Shown here: positions 16,676 to 23,962 of the stretch, piece by piece
How the letters are laid out: every line of letters starts with the position of its first letter
Position numbering within the stretch: position 1 is the stretch's first letter
Program-made: the position numbers and the translations under genes
Notes under the pieces: model-generated
Seen by the model: only the letters and a program-made list of their open reading frames with translations
Databases searched by the model: none
Told to the model about the DNA's origin: nothing
Assembly (NCBI GenBank): GCA_019235415.1
Contig: JAFAKN010000598.1
Coordinates: 1-37,310 of the forward strand
Direction of reading: 5' to 3'
Source of the DNA: Alphaproteobacteria bacterium
GTDB lineage: Bacteria > Pseudomonadota > Alphaproteobacteria > Reyranellales > Reyranellaceae
DNA: 37,310 nt

Positions 16676-17731
16676 TCAGGCAGGCGATGGCCGTGCGGCG
16701 GCGCGGCTCACGACGAAGCCCGCGAGCACCCACAGCCAGGCCGCCAGCGCCAGGACCGCGAACGCCTTGGAGACGACGGCCAGGAACGGCGCGTTCACGA
16801 CCGTCATCATGTTGTAGGTCGACGCCGAGTACATGCCGAGCGGGAAGACACCGCCCCAGTCGAGCACCTCGTAGGCGATCGGCACGCCGGCGCCGAGATG
16901 ACGCCAAGCCAGCAGCACGATCAGCATGGGAATCCACGCGGTGGCGATCGCCCAAAAGCACAGCGAGAGGCCCTTCACGAACGGCACGACCTCGGCCACA
17001 AGCGGCGAAAGAGCCGCGTGCTCCGCCAAGGTCGCGCCCGCCAGCGTTGAGATCGCGACCGCGCCCATGTTGATCCAATCGGGCGACGACAGGTCCTTCG
17101 GACCGAGTGGCAGAAATGCCAGACGGTAGACGATCAGCGTGATGACCCAGAGGTAGAGCGCACCCGCCGCAAGCCACAGCGTCAGGGCTGCGAACATCAG
17201 TGCAGGCTCGTAGGCTGCGAATGCCCCGTGCGCCGCCAGCAGCACCGCGAGAATGACCACGGATTGCGGCGCCACGACGATCACCAACCAACCGCCGTTC
17301 AGCGCTCCAGCCAACGGCAGCTTGTCCCGCCTGGTCGCCAGCACCGGAAGCAGCCCGTAGGTCATGCAGAGCCACAGCACGACGGCAATCACCCAGAACA
17401 CGGTGGCGAGCCGGACATCGCCGCGCTGAAGGTCGAGCTGGGTGCCGAATACGGCCGCAGCAGCCGGCATGGTGAAGAAACCGACGCCGCGGCTCAGGCT
17501 GCAGAGATCTGCCGCCACCTCGCGCCGATGGCGCAGCAAGCGGGCACCCGCCGCCAGCACGAGCACGGCGAGAAACAGCGCGTTCAGCCAGAACAGCGCG
17601 TTCGCGACCTGCGGTAGATCGTGCAGATGGGCGGCGATGGCCACGATGCCGGTCGCCATCACCATCGCAAAGCAGGCCGGATGCAGCGTCGCGAGCTCGT
17701 CGCGACGACCGCGTGCAAAGCGAAATTTCAT
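16676..17731 (-). CDS. TehA/SLAC1-type (TDT family) membrane protein
   Basis: A 351-residue integral membrane protein with about ten hydrophobic helices, matching the tellurite-resistance/dicarboxylate transporter (TDT; TehA, Mae1, SLAC1) fold. It opens with the conserved LHPACFAMVMATGIVA motif on helix 1 and contains GFFTMPAAAAVFGTQ and the late FPLGMYSASTYNM motif. SLAC1/TehA homologues are anion channels or sulfite/dicarboxylate exporters; the transported ion here is not known. The start ATG at 17731 has GGGAGGA about 12 nt upstream, a long spacing. It is transcribed divergently from the MetE-like gene with 106 bp between starts. Confidence 0.87.
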   Translation of the reverse strand: MKFRFARGRRDELATLHPACFAMVMATGIVAIAAHLHDLPQVANALFWLNALFLAVLVLAAGARLLRHRREVAADLCSLSRGVGFFTMPAAAAVFGTQLDLQRGDVRLATVFWVIAVVLWLCMTYGLLPVLATRRDKLPLAGALNGGWLVIVVAPQSVVILAVLLAAHGAFAAYEPALMFAALTLWLAAGALYLWVITLIVYRLAFLPLGPKDLSSPDWINMGAVAISTLAGATLAEHAALSPLVAEVVPFVKGLSLCFWAIATAWIPMLIVLLAWRHLGAGVPIAYEVLDWGGVFPLGMYSASTYNMMTVVNAPFLAVVSKAFAVLALAAWLWVLAGFVVSRAAARPSPA

Positions 17732-17822
17732 GCCGCCATGGTCCTCCCTGACGCAACGGCATAGCGCACGCCGTGTCTCTTTTCAGCGGCGCAACGGGCG
17801 CCCTATCATCCGCGCGCAATGC

Positions 17823-17830
17823 AAGGAGGA
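17823..17830 (+). promoter_or_regulatory. strong ribosome binding site deciding a GTG start
   Basis: AAGGAGGA, 7 nt before the GTG at 17838. It fixes the start of the MetE-like protein, whose frame otherwise stays open to 17442. Confidence 0.75.
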
Positions 17831-17837
17831 ATCGGCC

Positions 17838-19004
17838 GTGCTCACCGTCACGCGCGACATGATGCTGCCCACCACCGTCACCGGCTCGTATCCGCGGCCG
17901 CTATGGTTCGACCGCAGCCTCGAGGGACGGCCCTTCAAGTCGGCGCTAGGCGATTCGTTGTTCCGCGAGCAGTACCTCGACGCGGTCGCCAGCATCATCG
18001 CCGAGCAGGAAGCGGCCGGCCTCGACATCGTGACCGACGGCGACAGCCGCTTCGACCTTACAGTCGGCGGCAAGAGCTGGTTCTTCTATCCCATCGAGCG
18101 GTTGGGCGGTGTCCAGGGCCATCGCGACACCTCGCGCGGCTGGATGTCCCGCCACGGCCTGCGGCCGGGCAAGATCCTGTGGGAGGTGCAGGAGGCCTAC
18201 CAGCCCGGTGTGGTAGGCGACAAGCTCTCGCGCGGGCCCTTGCAATACAGCGAGCTGTGGAAGGTGGCGCAGCGGCTGACCGACAGGCCGGTGAAGTTCG
18301 GCGCGATCTGCGCGCCGGCACTCGCCTCGATGCTGTGGAACGAGTTCTACGCCGACGACAAGGCGATGATCCTCGACCTCTGCGACATCATGAACGCCGA
18401 GTTCCGCGAGCTGGCCGACGCCGGCTGCCCGCTGATCCAGGTCGAAGAGCCGCCGCACCACAGCCGTGCGCTGCAAGGCGGCACCACCGATGCGGACCTG
18501 GAATTCCAGACCGAGGCGTTCAACCGCCAGCTCGAAGGCGTCAATGCCGAGATCTGGGTACACACCTGCTGGGGCAATCCCAACCAGCAGCGCGTGCACT
18601 GGAAGGTGCCGAGCTACGAGCGCGCCCTGCCCTGGCTGCTGCGATTGAACTGCGATGTCCTGACGATCGAATGCGCCAGCTCCGACGGCCAGGACCTGCC
18701 GCTTTTCAAGCACGTCAAGACCGACAAGAAGATAGCCATCGGCGTGGTCAACCATTGCAACACGGTGGTCGAGCCCGCCGAGCACGTCGCCGCGCTGATC
18801 CGCAGGGCTCTGGAATACATCCCCAAGGAGCAGCTCGTCATCAGCACCGACTGCGGCTTCGGCCGTGAGGGCCTGTCGCGGCGCATCGCGTTCTACAAAT
18901 GCGTGGCCGTGGTCGAAGGCACCAACATCGTGCGCCGGGAGCTCGGACTGCCTGAAGCACGCGTGCGCGCCGCCGATCCGAAGCTTTGGTTCGCGAGCTC
19001 GTAG
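17838..19004 (+). CDS. cobalamin-independent methionine synthase C-terminal-like methyltransferase
   Basis: A 388-residue TIM-barrel protein of the MetE C-terminal/epoxyalkane:CoM transferase superfamily. It covers only the catalytic half of MetE (full MetE is about 750 residues). Zinc ligands align as H242 and C244 (VHTCWGN), E278 (TIECASSD) and C339 (STDCGFGRE). The N-terminal TTVTGSYPRP and DGDSRFD motifs are present. Such short forms transfer a methyl or alkyl group to or from a thiol. Some act as core methionine synthases and others in degradation of methylated or sulfur compounds, so a methionine-synthase label should be held loosely. The GTG start has a near-perfect Shine-Dalgarno. A hairpin repeat follows the gene. 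Confidence 0.87.
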   Translation: MLTVTRDMMLPTTVTGSYPRPLWFDRSLEGRPFKSALGDSLFREQYLDAVASIIAEQEAAGLDIVTDGDSRFDLTVGGKSWFFYPIERLGGVQGHRDTSRGWMSRHGLRPGKILWEVQEAYQPGVVGDKLSRGPLQYSELWKVAQRLTDRPVKFGAICAPALASMLWNEFYADDKAMILDLCDIMNAEFRELADAGCPLIQVEEPPHHSRALQGGTTDADLEFQTEAFNRQLEGVNAEIWVHTCWGNPNQQRVHWKVPSYERALPWLLRLNCDVLTIECASSDGQDLPLFKHVKTDKKIAIGVVNHCNTVVEPAEHVAALIRRALEYIPKEQLVISTDCGFGREGLSRRIAFYKCVAVVEGTNIVRRELGLPEARVRAADPKLWFASS

Positions 19005-19017
19005 ACTCCGACTCCAG

Positions 19018-19131
19018 GACCGCGGGCGTCTCGCCCACCATGTCATCCCGAAGGCCGCAGGCCGAGGGATCCTTCCGCTGCTGCAAGGATCCCTCGCTTC
19101 GCTCGGGATGACAGAGGCGAGCGAGACGCCC
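19018..19131. repeat. nested hairpin repeat between convergent genes
   Basis: Three nested inverted repeats. The outer is GGGCGTCTCGC at 19024-19034 with its exact complement at 19121-19131. The middle is TGTCATCCCG at 19041-19050 with its complement at 19104-19113. The inner is GAGGGATCCTT at 19064-19074 with its complement at 19085-19095. The left flank shares GGACCGCG-x-GCGTCTCGC with the element at 22914 and TCATCCCGA with the one at 9583. It separates the 3' ends of the MetE-like gene and a small secreted protein gene. Confidence 0.75.
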
Positions 19132-19150
19132 CCAGCCCTCATGAAGGCGC

Positions 19151-19582
19151 CTACTGCCCCTTCACTGCCTTCTCATGCTCGGCCATGCCAACGGGCTTCA
19201 AGTCGTAGGTCAGGTAGAATTCGGTGCGGTAGGCACCCCAGGCGGTATCCTCGAGAACGCGGTTGACCTCGCGCACGCGGCTTGCCGGAAGACGCAAGGT
19301 GATCACCTGCCCGATCCCCATCGCGACATACCAGCTCACGACTTCCATGCCGGCCGGTGGAAACGCCTTGTAGAAGCCTTGGCGCGCCAGCTGAGCGTTG
19401 AGCTCGCCGAGCGGGCGGGATTGGTCGTGCTTCAGGAATACCGTCAACAGGACGGCATTGTCCGGCGTCGCAACGGCGCTCCCAGCCTGCGGTGCCGCCA
19501 CTGTTTGCGCCGAGGCGCCGCCGACGCTCACCACCAACCCCAGCATCGCCCCAGCGGCCACCACAATCAGTGCGCGCAGCAT
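19151..19582 (-). CDS. small secreted protein of unknown function
   Basis: A 143-residue protein with a clear Sec signal peptide (hydrophobic residues 4-21, then GASAQ). The mature part of about 118 residues contains LTVFLKHDQSRPLGELNAQL and a later LRLPASRVREVNRVLEDTAWGAYRTEFYLTYD. I do not recognise a catalytic motif. Short periplasmic proteins with this pattern are annotated as hypothetical in many alphaproteobacteria, to my recollection. The ATG at 19582 is preceded by AGGAG and starts at the signal peptide; the longer open frame to 19699 is not credible. It lies 73 bp upstream of the SDR stop on the same strand, so it may share a transcript with it. Confidence 0.75.
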   Translation of the reverse strand: MLRALIVVAAGAMLGLVVSVGGASAQTVAAPQAGSAVATPDNAVLLTVFLKHDQSRPLGELNAQLARQGFYKAFPPAGMEVVSWYVAMGIGQVITLRLPASRVREVNRVLEDTAWGAYRTEFYLTYDLKPVGMAEHEKAVKGQ

Positions 19583-19655
19583 CACCGCTCCTTCGTTCGT
19601 GAATGCGGCATCTTCCCCCGCCTTGCCGGCAACCGACAAATGACCATTGCGTGCG

Positions 19656-20426
19656 CTACGGTGCGAGCGCGATGCCCGAAACCTCGCGGCAAATGCCAAG
19701 CAGCTGCTCTTGCACGGTAACGTCGCGGGCTTGCGGGTTCGGCGTGCGTGGCTTCATATGGTAAAAGTAGCCGGCGGTGCCGAGCGCCGGCGAATCGTCG
19801 CTCGCGGCCAGCCAGGCTTGCGTCAGGTGTCCCTGGGCGAGATCGTCGGTGGCGCCGGGGCCGCCCATCTTGGTCGCGACCCAGCCCGGCTCCAGGGCAT
19901 TAGACCGCACGCCCGGCCAACGTCGCGCAACGGCGAACGCCAGCAGCACATCGTGCAGCTTGCTCTCCGAATAGGCGATGCCTCCGTTCCACGGCCGCCT
20001 GCGCCAGAAGATGTCGTCGAGGTTGGCGTCCACGCCATGATGCAGGCCCGAGCTGAGATAGACGAGCCGATCTGGCCTCTCCATCAATGCGGTGAGGATG
20101 TAAGGCGCAAGCGTGTTGATCGCGAAAAGATGCGGAACGCCGTCGACGGTCAGCCGGTGCCTCTCCTGGTAGCCGACGGCGGCGTTGTGGATCACCGCAT
20201 CGCAGCGCCCCAGCGCATTGACACGGGCGGCGACTCCGCGGGCGCCGGCAACCGTCTCGAGATCACCAATGACCACGGCCTCCGCCTGCGGCAGCGCGCG
20301 GCTAGCGGCGTCAGCGCGCGCCTGGTTGCGGGCGTGCAGCACGACGCGGTGGCCCTGCTCGGCCAGAAGCTGCCCGGCCATCAGACCGAGTCCGGTCGAC
20401 GACCCAGAGACGAAGATGCGTGCCAT
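19656..20426 (-). CDS. short-chain dehydrogenase/reductase (SDR)
   Basis: A 256-residue classical-like SDR. It has the nucleotide motif VSGSSTGLGLMAG (residues 6-18), NAAV (81-84) after strand 4, the active-site serines near 125-126 (YLSSG) and the catalytic Y152/K156 (YSESK). The pattern resembles the retinol-dehydrogenase/protochlorophyllide-reductase-like SDR branch more than fatty acid FabG. Substrate unknown. The ATG at 20426 has GGAG 7 nt upstream; the open frame extends to 20654 without homology. The upstream neighbour on the same strand is an SRPBCC protein (125 bp away). Confidence 0.88.
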   Translation of the reverse strand: MARIFVSGSSTGLGLMAGQLLAEQGHRVVLHARNQARADAASRALPQAEAVVIGDLETVAGARGVAARVNALGRCDAVIHNAAVGYQERHRLTVDGVPHLFAINTLAPYILTALMERPDRLVYLSSGLHHGVDANLDDIFWRRRPWNGGIAYSESKLHDVLLAFAVARRWPGVRSNALEPGWVATKMGGPGATDDLAQGHLTQAWLAASDDSPALGTAGYFYHMKPRTPNPQARDVTVQEQLLGICREVSGIALAP

Positions 20427-20551
20427 GGCAAATCTCCAGTGAACCTGTTGCGACTGATTATCCGTGTCGGATGGGAGGACCCCCTCGCCGCGACGAGTAC
20501 GACAGGAACTGAGCGATTTCACGCACCCCGCACACCAGTCCGCGTCCCGAG

Positions 20552-21004
20552 CTAAGTCTCGCGCGGGCCGCGATCGATGCCGGGATCGTGACCCGCGACC
20601 ACCATGGCCAACCGGTCGAGGTAATATTCCCATCCTCTGTTGTGGTTGGCGCACTGCGCAGCGCTAGGAAGGCCGCTGTGCCTGAAGCGCACCAAGGTCC
20701 TGCCGTCCTTTTCCGAAAGATCGATCTCGACCAAGCTCGAGCCCGGCGGCACCTCTTCGCTTCCTTCCCAGCCGAAACTGTAGGCGAGACGATGAATCGG
20801 CACGACTTCCTTGAAGGCCCCGCGCGCGACGTTGGGCCGACCGGCGACGCTCTTGATGAGATAGAGGCCGCCGGGATGAGCCTCGCTTGTCACCTCGCTG
20901 CCCATCCAGTTAACGATCTTCTCCGGATCGGTCAGGAAGGCGAACACCGTGGCGCGCGGCGCGGCGATCTCAATTTGTCGTTCCACTGTGAGCGATTCGG
21001 CCAT
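20552..21004 (-). CDS. SRPBCC (AHSA1-like) domain protein
   Basis: A 150-residue START/Bet v1-like fold protein of the AHSA1 family. It has RQIEIAAPRATVFAFLTDPEKIVNWMGSEV at the start, then PGGLYLI and the C-terminal NHNRGWEYYLDRL helix that closes the hydrophobic pocket. It probably binds a small hydrophobic ligand. Such genes are very often paired with an ArsR regulator; this copy is not, whereas the second SRPBCC gene at 23015 is. It is divergent from the nucleotidyl cyclase with 43 bp between starts. AGGAGA precedes the ATG. Confidence 0.88.
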   Translation of the reverse strand: MAESLTVERQIEIAAPRATVFAFLTDPEKIVNWMGSEVTSEAHPGGLYLIKSVAGRPNVARGAFKEVVPIHRLAYSFGWEGSEEVPPGSSLVEIDLSEKDGRTLVRFRHSGLPSAAQCANHNRGWEYYLDRLAMVVAGHDPGIDRGPRET

Positions 21005-21047
21005 CGATCTCTCCTAAGCAGAGCGTCGCAGATAGGTAGGACTGCAA

Positions 21048-22163
21048 GTGACGAGACACCATCGATTCATGCCATTTTCCTCGACGCTCGGCTGGCTGGT
21101 CGATGCTGCCTGCGAGACCGCGGGTGCCGATCGGCTGTTGGCCGAGCTCGGGGCTCACCTGATCGACGACGGCTTGCCGCTGGCAGGCGGCGCGCTCACT
21201 CTTGCCGTTCCTCATCCATTGATCTCGCGCCGCACGTGGCTCTGGCGTGCCGCGACCGGCGAGGTCATCGAGGGCCTGGGATTTGCCCCTGGAAGACCTG
21301 CAGGAGAGCCTGAGCCAAGCCCTACGGGCGACGCCGGTCAACAGTGGCTGGCCGCAATCGGCGCTGGCCAGGTGCACGTCACCTCTGTCGGCCCGCGGCA
21401 CGATGGTCCTTCTCTCAGCTGGATCGGGCCTCGGCCTTTCACGCCGCAAGAGACCGACCATTTGTGCCAGGTGGCACGGTTCGCCGCCGCACCGCTTGCC
21501 GCTCTCACCGCGCGTGCCACCTTGACGACAGCCTTGGAGGCCTATCTCGGCCGGCGCACTGCAGCGCGCGTGGTGGCGGCGCCGCTACGTCGTGGCGTCG
21601 GCGAAACCATCCAGGCGGCATTGCTTTACGCTGATCTTCGCGGCTTCACGGCGCTCTCCGAAAGCCATCCTCCGGCTGCGGTCATTTCAGCACTCGATGC
21701 CTGGTTCGATCGCATCGCCGGAGCGATTCATGCCTTCGGTGGCGAAGTGCTGAAATTCATCGGCGACGGCCTGCTGGCGATCTTCCCGATCACCGGCGAG
21801 GCGCGGCGCGACGCCTGCGAGGCGGCGCTGCGCGCGGTATCGGCCGCGCGTGCCGGGATGGCGCATCTCGACGCGGAGCGACAACAGCAGGGCTTGCCGG
21901 CGCTGCCGTTCGGTGCCGCCCTGCATGTCGGCGAGGTGCTGTGGGGTAATATCGGGGCCGCCGATCGCCTGGACTTCACGGCGATCGGCCCAGCGGTCAA
22001 TCTGGTGAGCCGATTGCAGGGCCTGTGTCGACCGCTGCAGGAGACGGTGCTGGTATCCGGTGCTCTGGCCGCGGAGACGCAAGTACCACTGATCGCGCTC
22101 GGAACGCATGCTCTGCGTGGGATCGCCACGCCGTGCGCGGTGTTCACGGTATCTGAAAAATAA
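21048..22163 (+). CDS. class III adenylate/guanylate cyclase
   Basis: A 371-residue soluble protein. The N-terminal part of about 165 residues is uncharacterised (possibly a GAF-like sensory domain; I see no firm motif). It is followed by a class III cyclase catalytic domain at about 185-365. Catalytic residues are complete: metal ligands D196 (YADLRGF) and D240 (FIGDG), adenine-selecting K236 and D309 (DFTAIG), and transition-state N318 and R322 (AVNLVSRLQG). The K/D pair predicts cAMP rather than cGMP. The start is uncertain between GTG 21048 and ATG 21069 (7 residues shorter). No membrane segment is seen. The input signal is unknown; it stands alone between an SRPBCC and a DHFR-family gene. 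Confidence 0.88.
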   Translation: MTRHHRFMPFSSTLGWLVDAACETAGADRLLAELGAHLIDDGLPLAGGALTLAVPHPLISRRTWLWRAATGEVIEGLGFAPGRPAGEPEPSPTGDAGQQWLAAIGAGQVHVTSVGPRHDGPSLSWIGPRPFTPQETDHLCQVARFAAAPLAALTARATLTTALEAYLGRRTAARVVAAPLRRGVGETIQAALLYADLRGFTALSESHPPAAVISALDAWFDRIAGAIHAFGGEVLKFIGDGLLAIFPITGEARRDACEAALRAVSAARAGMAHLDAERQQQGLPALPFGAALHVGEVLWGNIGAADRLDFTAIGPAVNLVSRLQGLCRPLQETVLVSGALAAETQVPLIALGTHALRGIATPCAVFTVSEK

Positions 22164-22245
22164 AAAACGTCGCGGCAAGCCTGTCGGCAAGCAGCAACCT
22201 GCCACGTCCTTGGTCTGTCGAAACCAAATCCGAAAGACAGACACC

Positions 22246-22905
22246 ATGCGCAGGATCGTTGTTGCCACATTCACCAGCCTCGACGGCGTCATGCAGGCGC
22301 CGGGCGGACCGCAGGAAGACCCGACCGGCAGCTTCACCTTTGGCGGCTGGACTGCACCGCACTTCGACCAGGCGCTGGGCGAAGCAATGGGTGAAGTCTT
22401 CGGCCAGCCGTTCGATCTGCTGCTCGGTCGCAAGACCTACGAGATCTTTGCCGGCCACTTTCCCTACGTCAGCGACGCCAACGATCCGATCGCCGGCCTG
22501 TTCAACAAGGTGACCAAGTACGTCGCCTCGCGCTCCCGTCCGAAGCTCCAGTGGCAGAACAGCCAGCTCCTCGGGCCCGATGCCGTCGCCGCGCTGAAGC
22601 AATTGAAAGCCGAGGATGGCCCCGACCTGCTCGTGCAGGGTTCGAGCGAGCTCTTGCAGACGCTATGGACCGCGGGCCTCGTCGACGAGTTCGCCGTGCT
22701 GCTCTTCCCTGTCGTGCTGGGCAAGGGCAAGCGGCTGTTCGGCAGCGGCACGACGCCGGTCGGCCTGACGCTCGTGAAGGCTAGAAGCTTCCCGACGGGC
22801 GTGATCGTCGCCAACTACCGGCCCGACGGCGCGGTCAAGACCGGCGACTTCCAGATCGCCGAGCCGAGCCCGGCGGAGCTCGAACGGCGGCGCAACTTGA
22901 GGTGA
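22246..22905 (+). CDS. dihydrofolate reductase family protein (RibD C-terminal-like)
   Basis: A 219-residue protein of the DHFR/RibD-C fold. It begins RRIVVATFTSLDGVMQAPGGPQED, has the LLLGRKTYEIFAGHFP motif and ends with DLLVQGSSELLQTLWTAGLVDEF, FPVVLGKGKRLF. These are the standard signatures of the YwjB/YyaP-like family of NADPH-dependent reductases. True folate reduction is doubtful for this branch, since biosynthetic FolA is shorter and differs. The ATG at 22246 matches the family start; the upstream open frame overlaps the cyclase. It lies 82 bp after the cyclase gene on the same strand and is followed by a hairpin repeat. Confidence 0.9.
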   Translation: MRRIVVATFTSLDGVMQAPGGPQEDPTGSFTFGGWTAPHFDQALGEAMGEVFGQPFDLLLGRKTYEIFAGHFPYVSDANDPIAGLFNKVTKYVASRSRPKLQWQNSQLLGPDAVAALKQLKAEDGPDLLVQGSSELLQTLWTAGLVDEFAVLLFPVVLGKGKRLFGSGTTPVGLTLVKARSFPTGVIVANYRPDGAVKTGDFQIAEPSPAELERRRNLR

Positions 22906-22910
22906 TCTCT

Positions 22911-22973
22911 TCCGGACCGCGCGCGTCTCGCGCGCCTCATGAGCCTGAGGACGCAGGATGCGCGCGGTCCGGG
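22911..22973. repeat. hairpin repeat between convergent genes
   Basis: A perfect 13-bp inverted repeat, CCGGACCGCGCGC at 22912-22924, pairs with its complement at 22960-22972. Inside lies the small hairpin CCTCA (22935-22939)/TGAGG (22946-22950). It shares GGACCGCG-x-GCGTCTCGC with the repeat at 19018. It lies between the 3' ends of the DHFR-family and SRPBCC genes and is a candidate bidirectional terminator. Confidence 0.7.
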
Positions 22974-23014
22974 AGAATGTGATGCGGACCAGGAGATGCT
23001 CGCTCCACGCTGAC

Positions 23015-23473
23015 TCAGCCGTGGCACAAATCGGCGATCCGTCCCAGCACCTTGCGCCAACCTTCGCCCATGGCCCGCAACGCCACGGCGTTGCCCGGTA
23101 ACACGAAGCCCGAATGCACCAGCCGCAGGCGCGTGCCGCCCGCGACCTCGTCGAGCGTCCAAGTCACAATCGTGTTCAGTCGCGAGCCATAACCCGGATT
23201 GTTGTCGTCGCCGCCGCGCCATGAATAGGACAGAAGCCGGTTGGGCACGACCTGCAGCACCTCGCACTGGACAACGCCATCCCATGAACCGGCCGGCGCC
23301 GCGCGGAAGGTGAAGCGTGTACCCTTCACGGCGGCAAAGCCGGTCGACTTCATCAGCCAGCGCTCGATCAGGTCGGCCGTCGTCAGCGTTCTCCAGATCA
23401 CCTCCGGCGCGTGCGGCAGCACCTCCTCGACGACGATTTCTTCCGTTCTGGCCTCGGGGGCGGCATCGGTCAT
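23015..23473 (-). CDS. SRPBCC (AHSA1-like) domain protein, ArsR-linked
   Basis: A 152-residue AHSA1-type ligand-binding protein (EIVVEEVLPHAPEVIWRTLTTADLIERWLM at the start, RLVHSGF mid-protein, GWRKVLGRI at the end). Its ATG overlaps the ArsR stop by four bases (ATGA at 23470-23473), so the two are translationally coupled. ArsR-SRPBCC pairs are a widespread arrangement in which the regulator controls the START-like protein. The ligand is unknown. It is only loosely similar to the SRPBCC protein at 20552, so they are not a recent duplication. Confidence 0.9.
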   Translation of the reverse strand: MTDAAPEARTEEIVVEEVLPHAPEVIWRTLTTADLIERWLMKSTGFAAVKGTRFTFRAAPAGSWDGVVQCEVLQVVPNRLLSYSWRGGDDNNPGYGSRLNTIVTWTLDEVAGGTRLRLVHSGFVLPGNAVALRAMGEGWRKVLGRIADLCHG

Positions 23474-23796
23474 CGATCGATCTCCTTCAAAAGCGTACGC
23501 AGATTGACGAAGCGCTCGCGCCAGAAGATGCCGTAGAGCGCCAGCCAGTCGACCAGCGGCGCCAGCCCCTTGGGCTCGGCGCGATAATGGACTTTGCGCC
23601 CCTCGGGCCGGTCGGCGACGAGGCCTGCCTGCTTCAGCGAGCGCAAGTGCTGGGAGACCGCCGATTGCGTCACACCGCTGCCGCGGGTCAGCTCGGCCAC
23701 GGTCATCTCCCGGGACTTCACAATCCTCTCGTAGACCGCCCGCCGCGTCGGGTCGGCCAAGGCGCGCATCACGACCTCGACAGGATTTGCCCGCAT
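23470..23796 (-). CDS. ArsR-family winged-helix regulator
   Basis: A 108-residue ArsR/SmtB-type repressor. It opens with VVMRALADPTRRAVYERI, and the recognition helix lies in GVTQSAVSQHLRSLKQAGLV (residues 41-60), followed by the wing RPEGRKVHYRAEP. No cysteine-based metal site (such as the CVC motif) is present, so it is the non-metal ArsR branch typically found with SRPBCC genes. It is the first gene of an ArsR-SRPBCC operon. Two tandem palindromes lie directly upstream (23808-23841), starting 12 nt before the ATG, indicating autorepression. Confidence 0.92.
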   Translation of the reverse strand: MRANPVEVVMRALADPTRRAVYERIVKSREMTVAELTRGSGVTQSAVSQHLRSLKQAGLVADRPEGRKVHYRAEPKGLAPLVDWLALYGIFWRERFVNLRTLLKEIDR

Positions 23797-23807
23797 GGTT
23801 CTAAATA

Positions 23808-23841
23808 ATTAGCAAATACTAATACATTAGTCAACACTAAT
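23808..23841. promoter_or_regulatory. two tandem palindromic operators (probable ArsR sites)
   Basis: Site 1, 23808-23823, reads ATTAG-CAAATA-CTAAT. Site 2, 23826-23841, reads ATTAG-TCAACA-CTAAT. The arms are identical (5+6+5), and the starts are 18 bp apart, nearly two helical turns. They form an AT-rich island in GC-rich DNA right upstream of the ArsR start, overlapping where its promoter should be. Confidence 0.75.
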
Positions 23842-23962
23842 CGTTTCGGACACCGGACCGGCAGCGCAGTTCGGCAGCGACGTGGTGCGCACGGGCCAAA
23901 GCTGGAGGGACCCCGGCAACGATTGCTATAAGTGCCTGGCTGACCTTGAGAACTTGTAAGGC

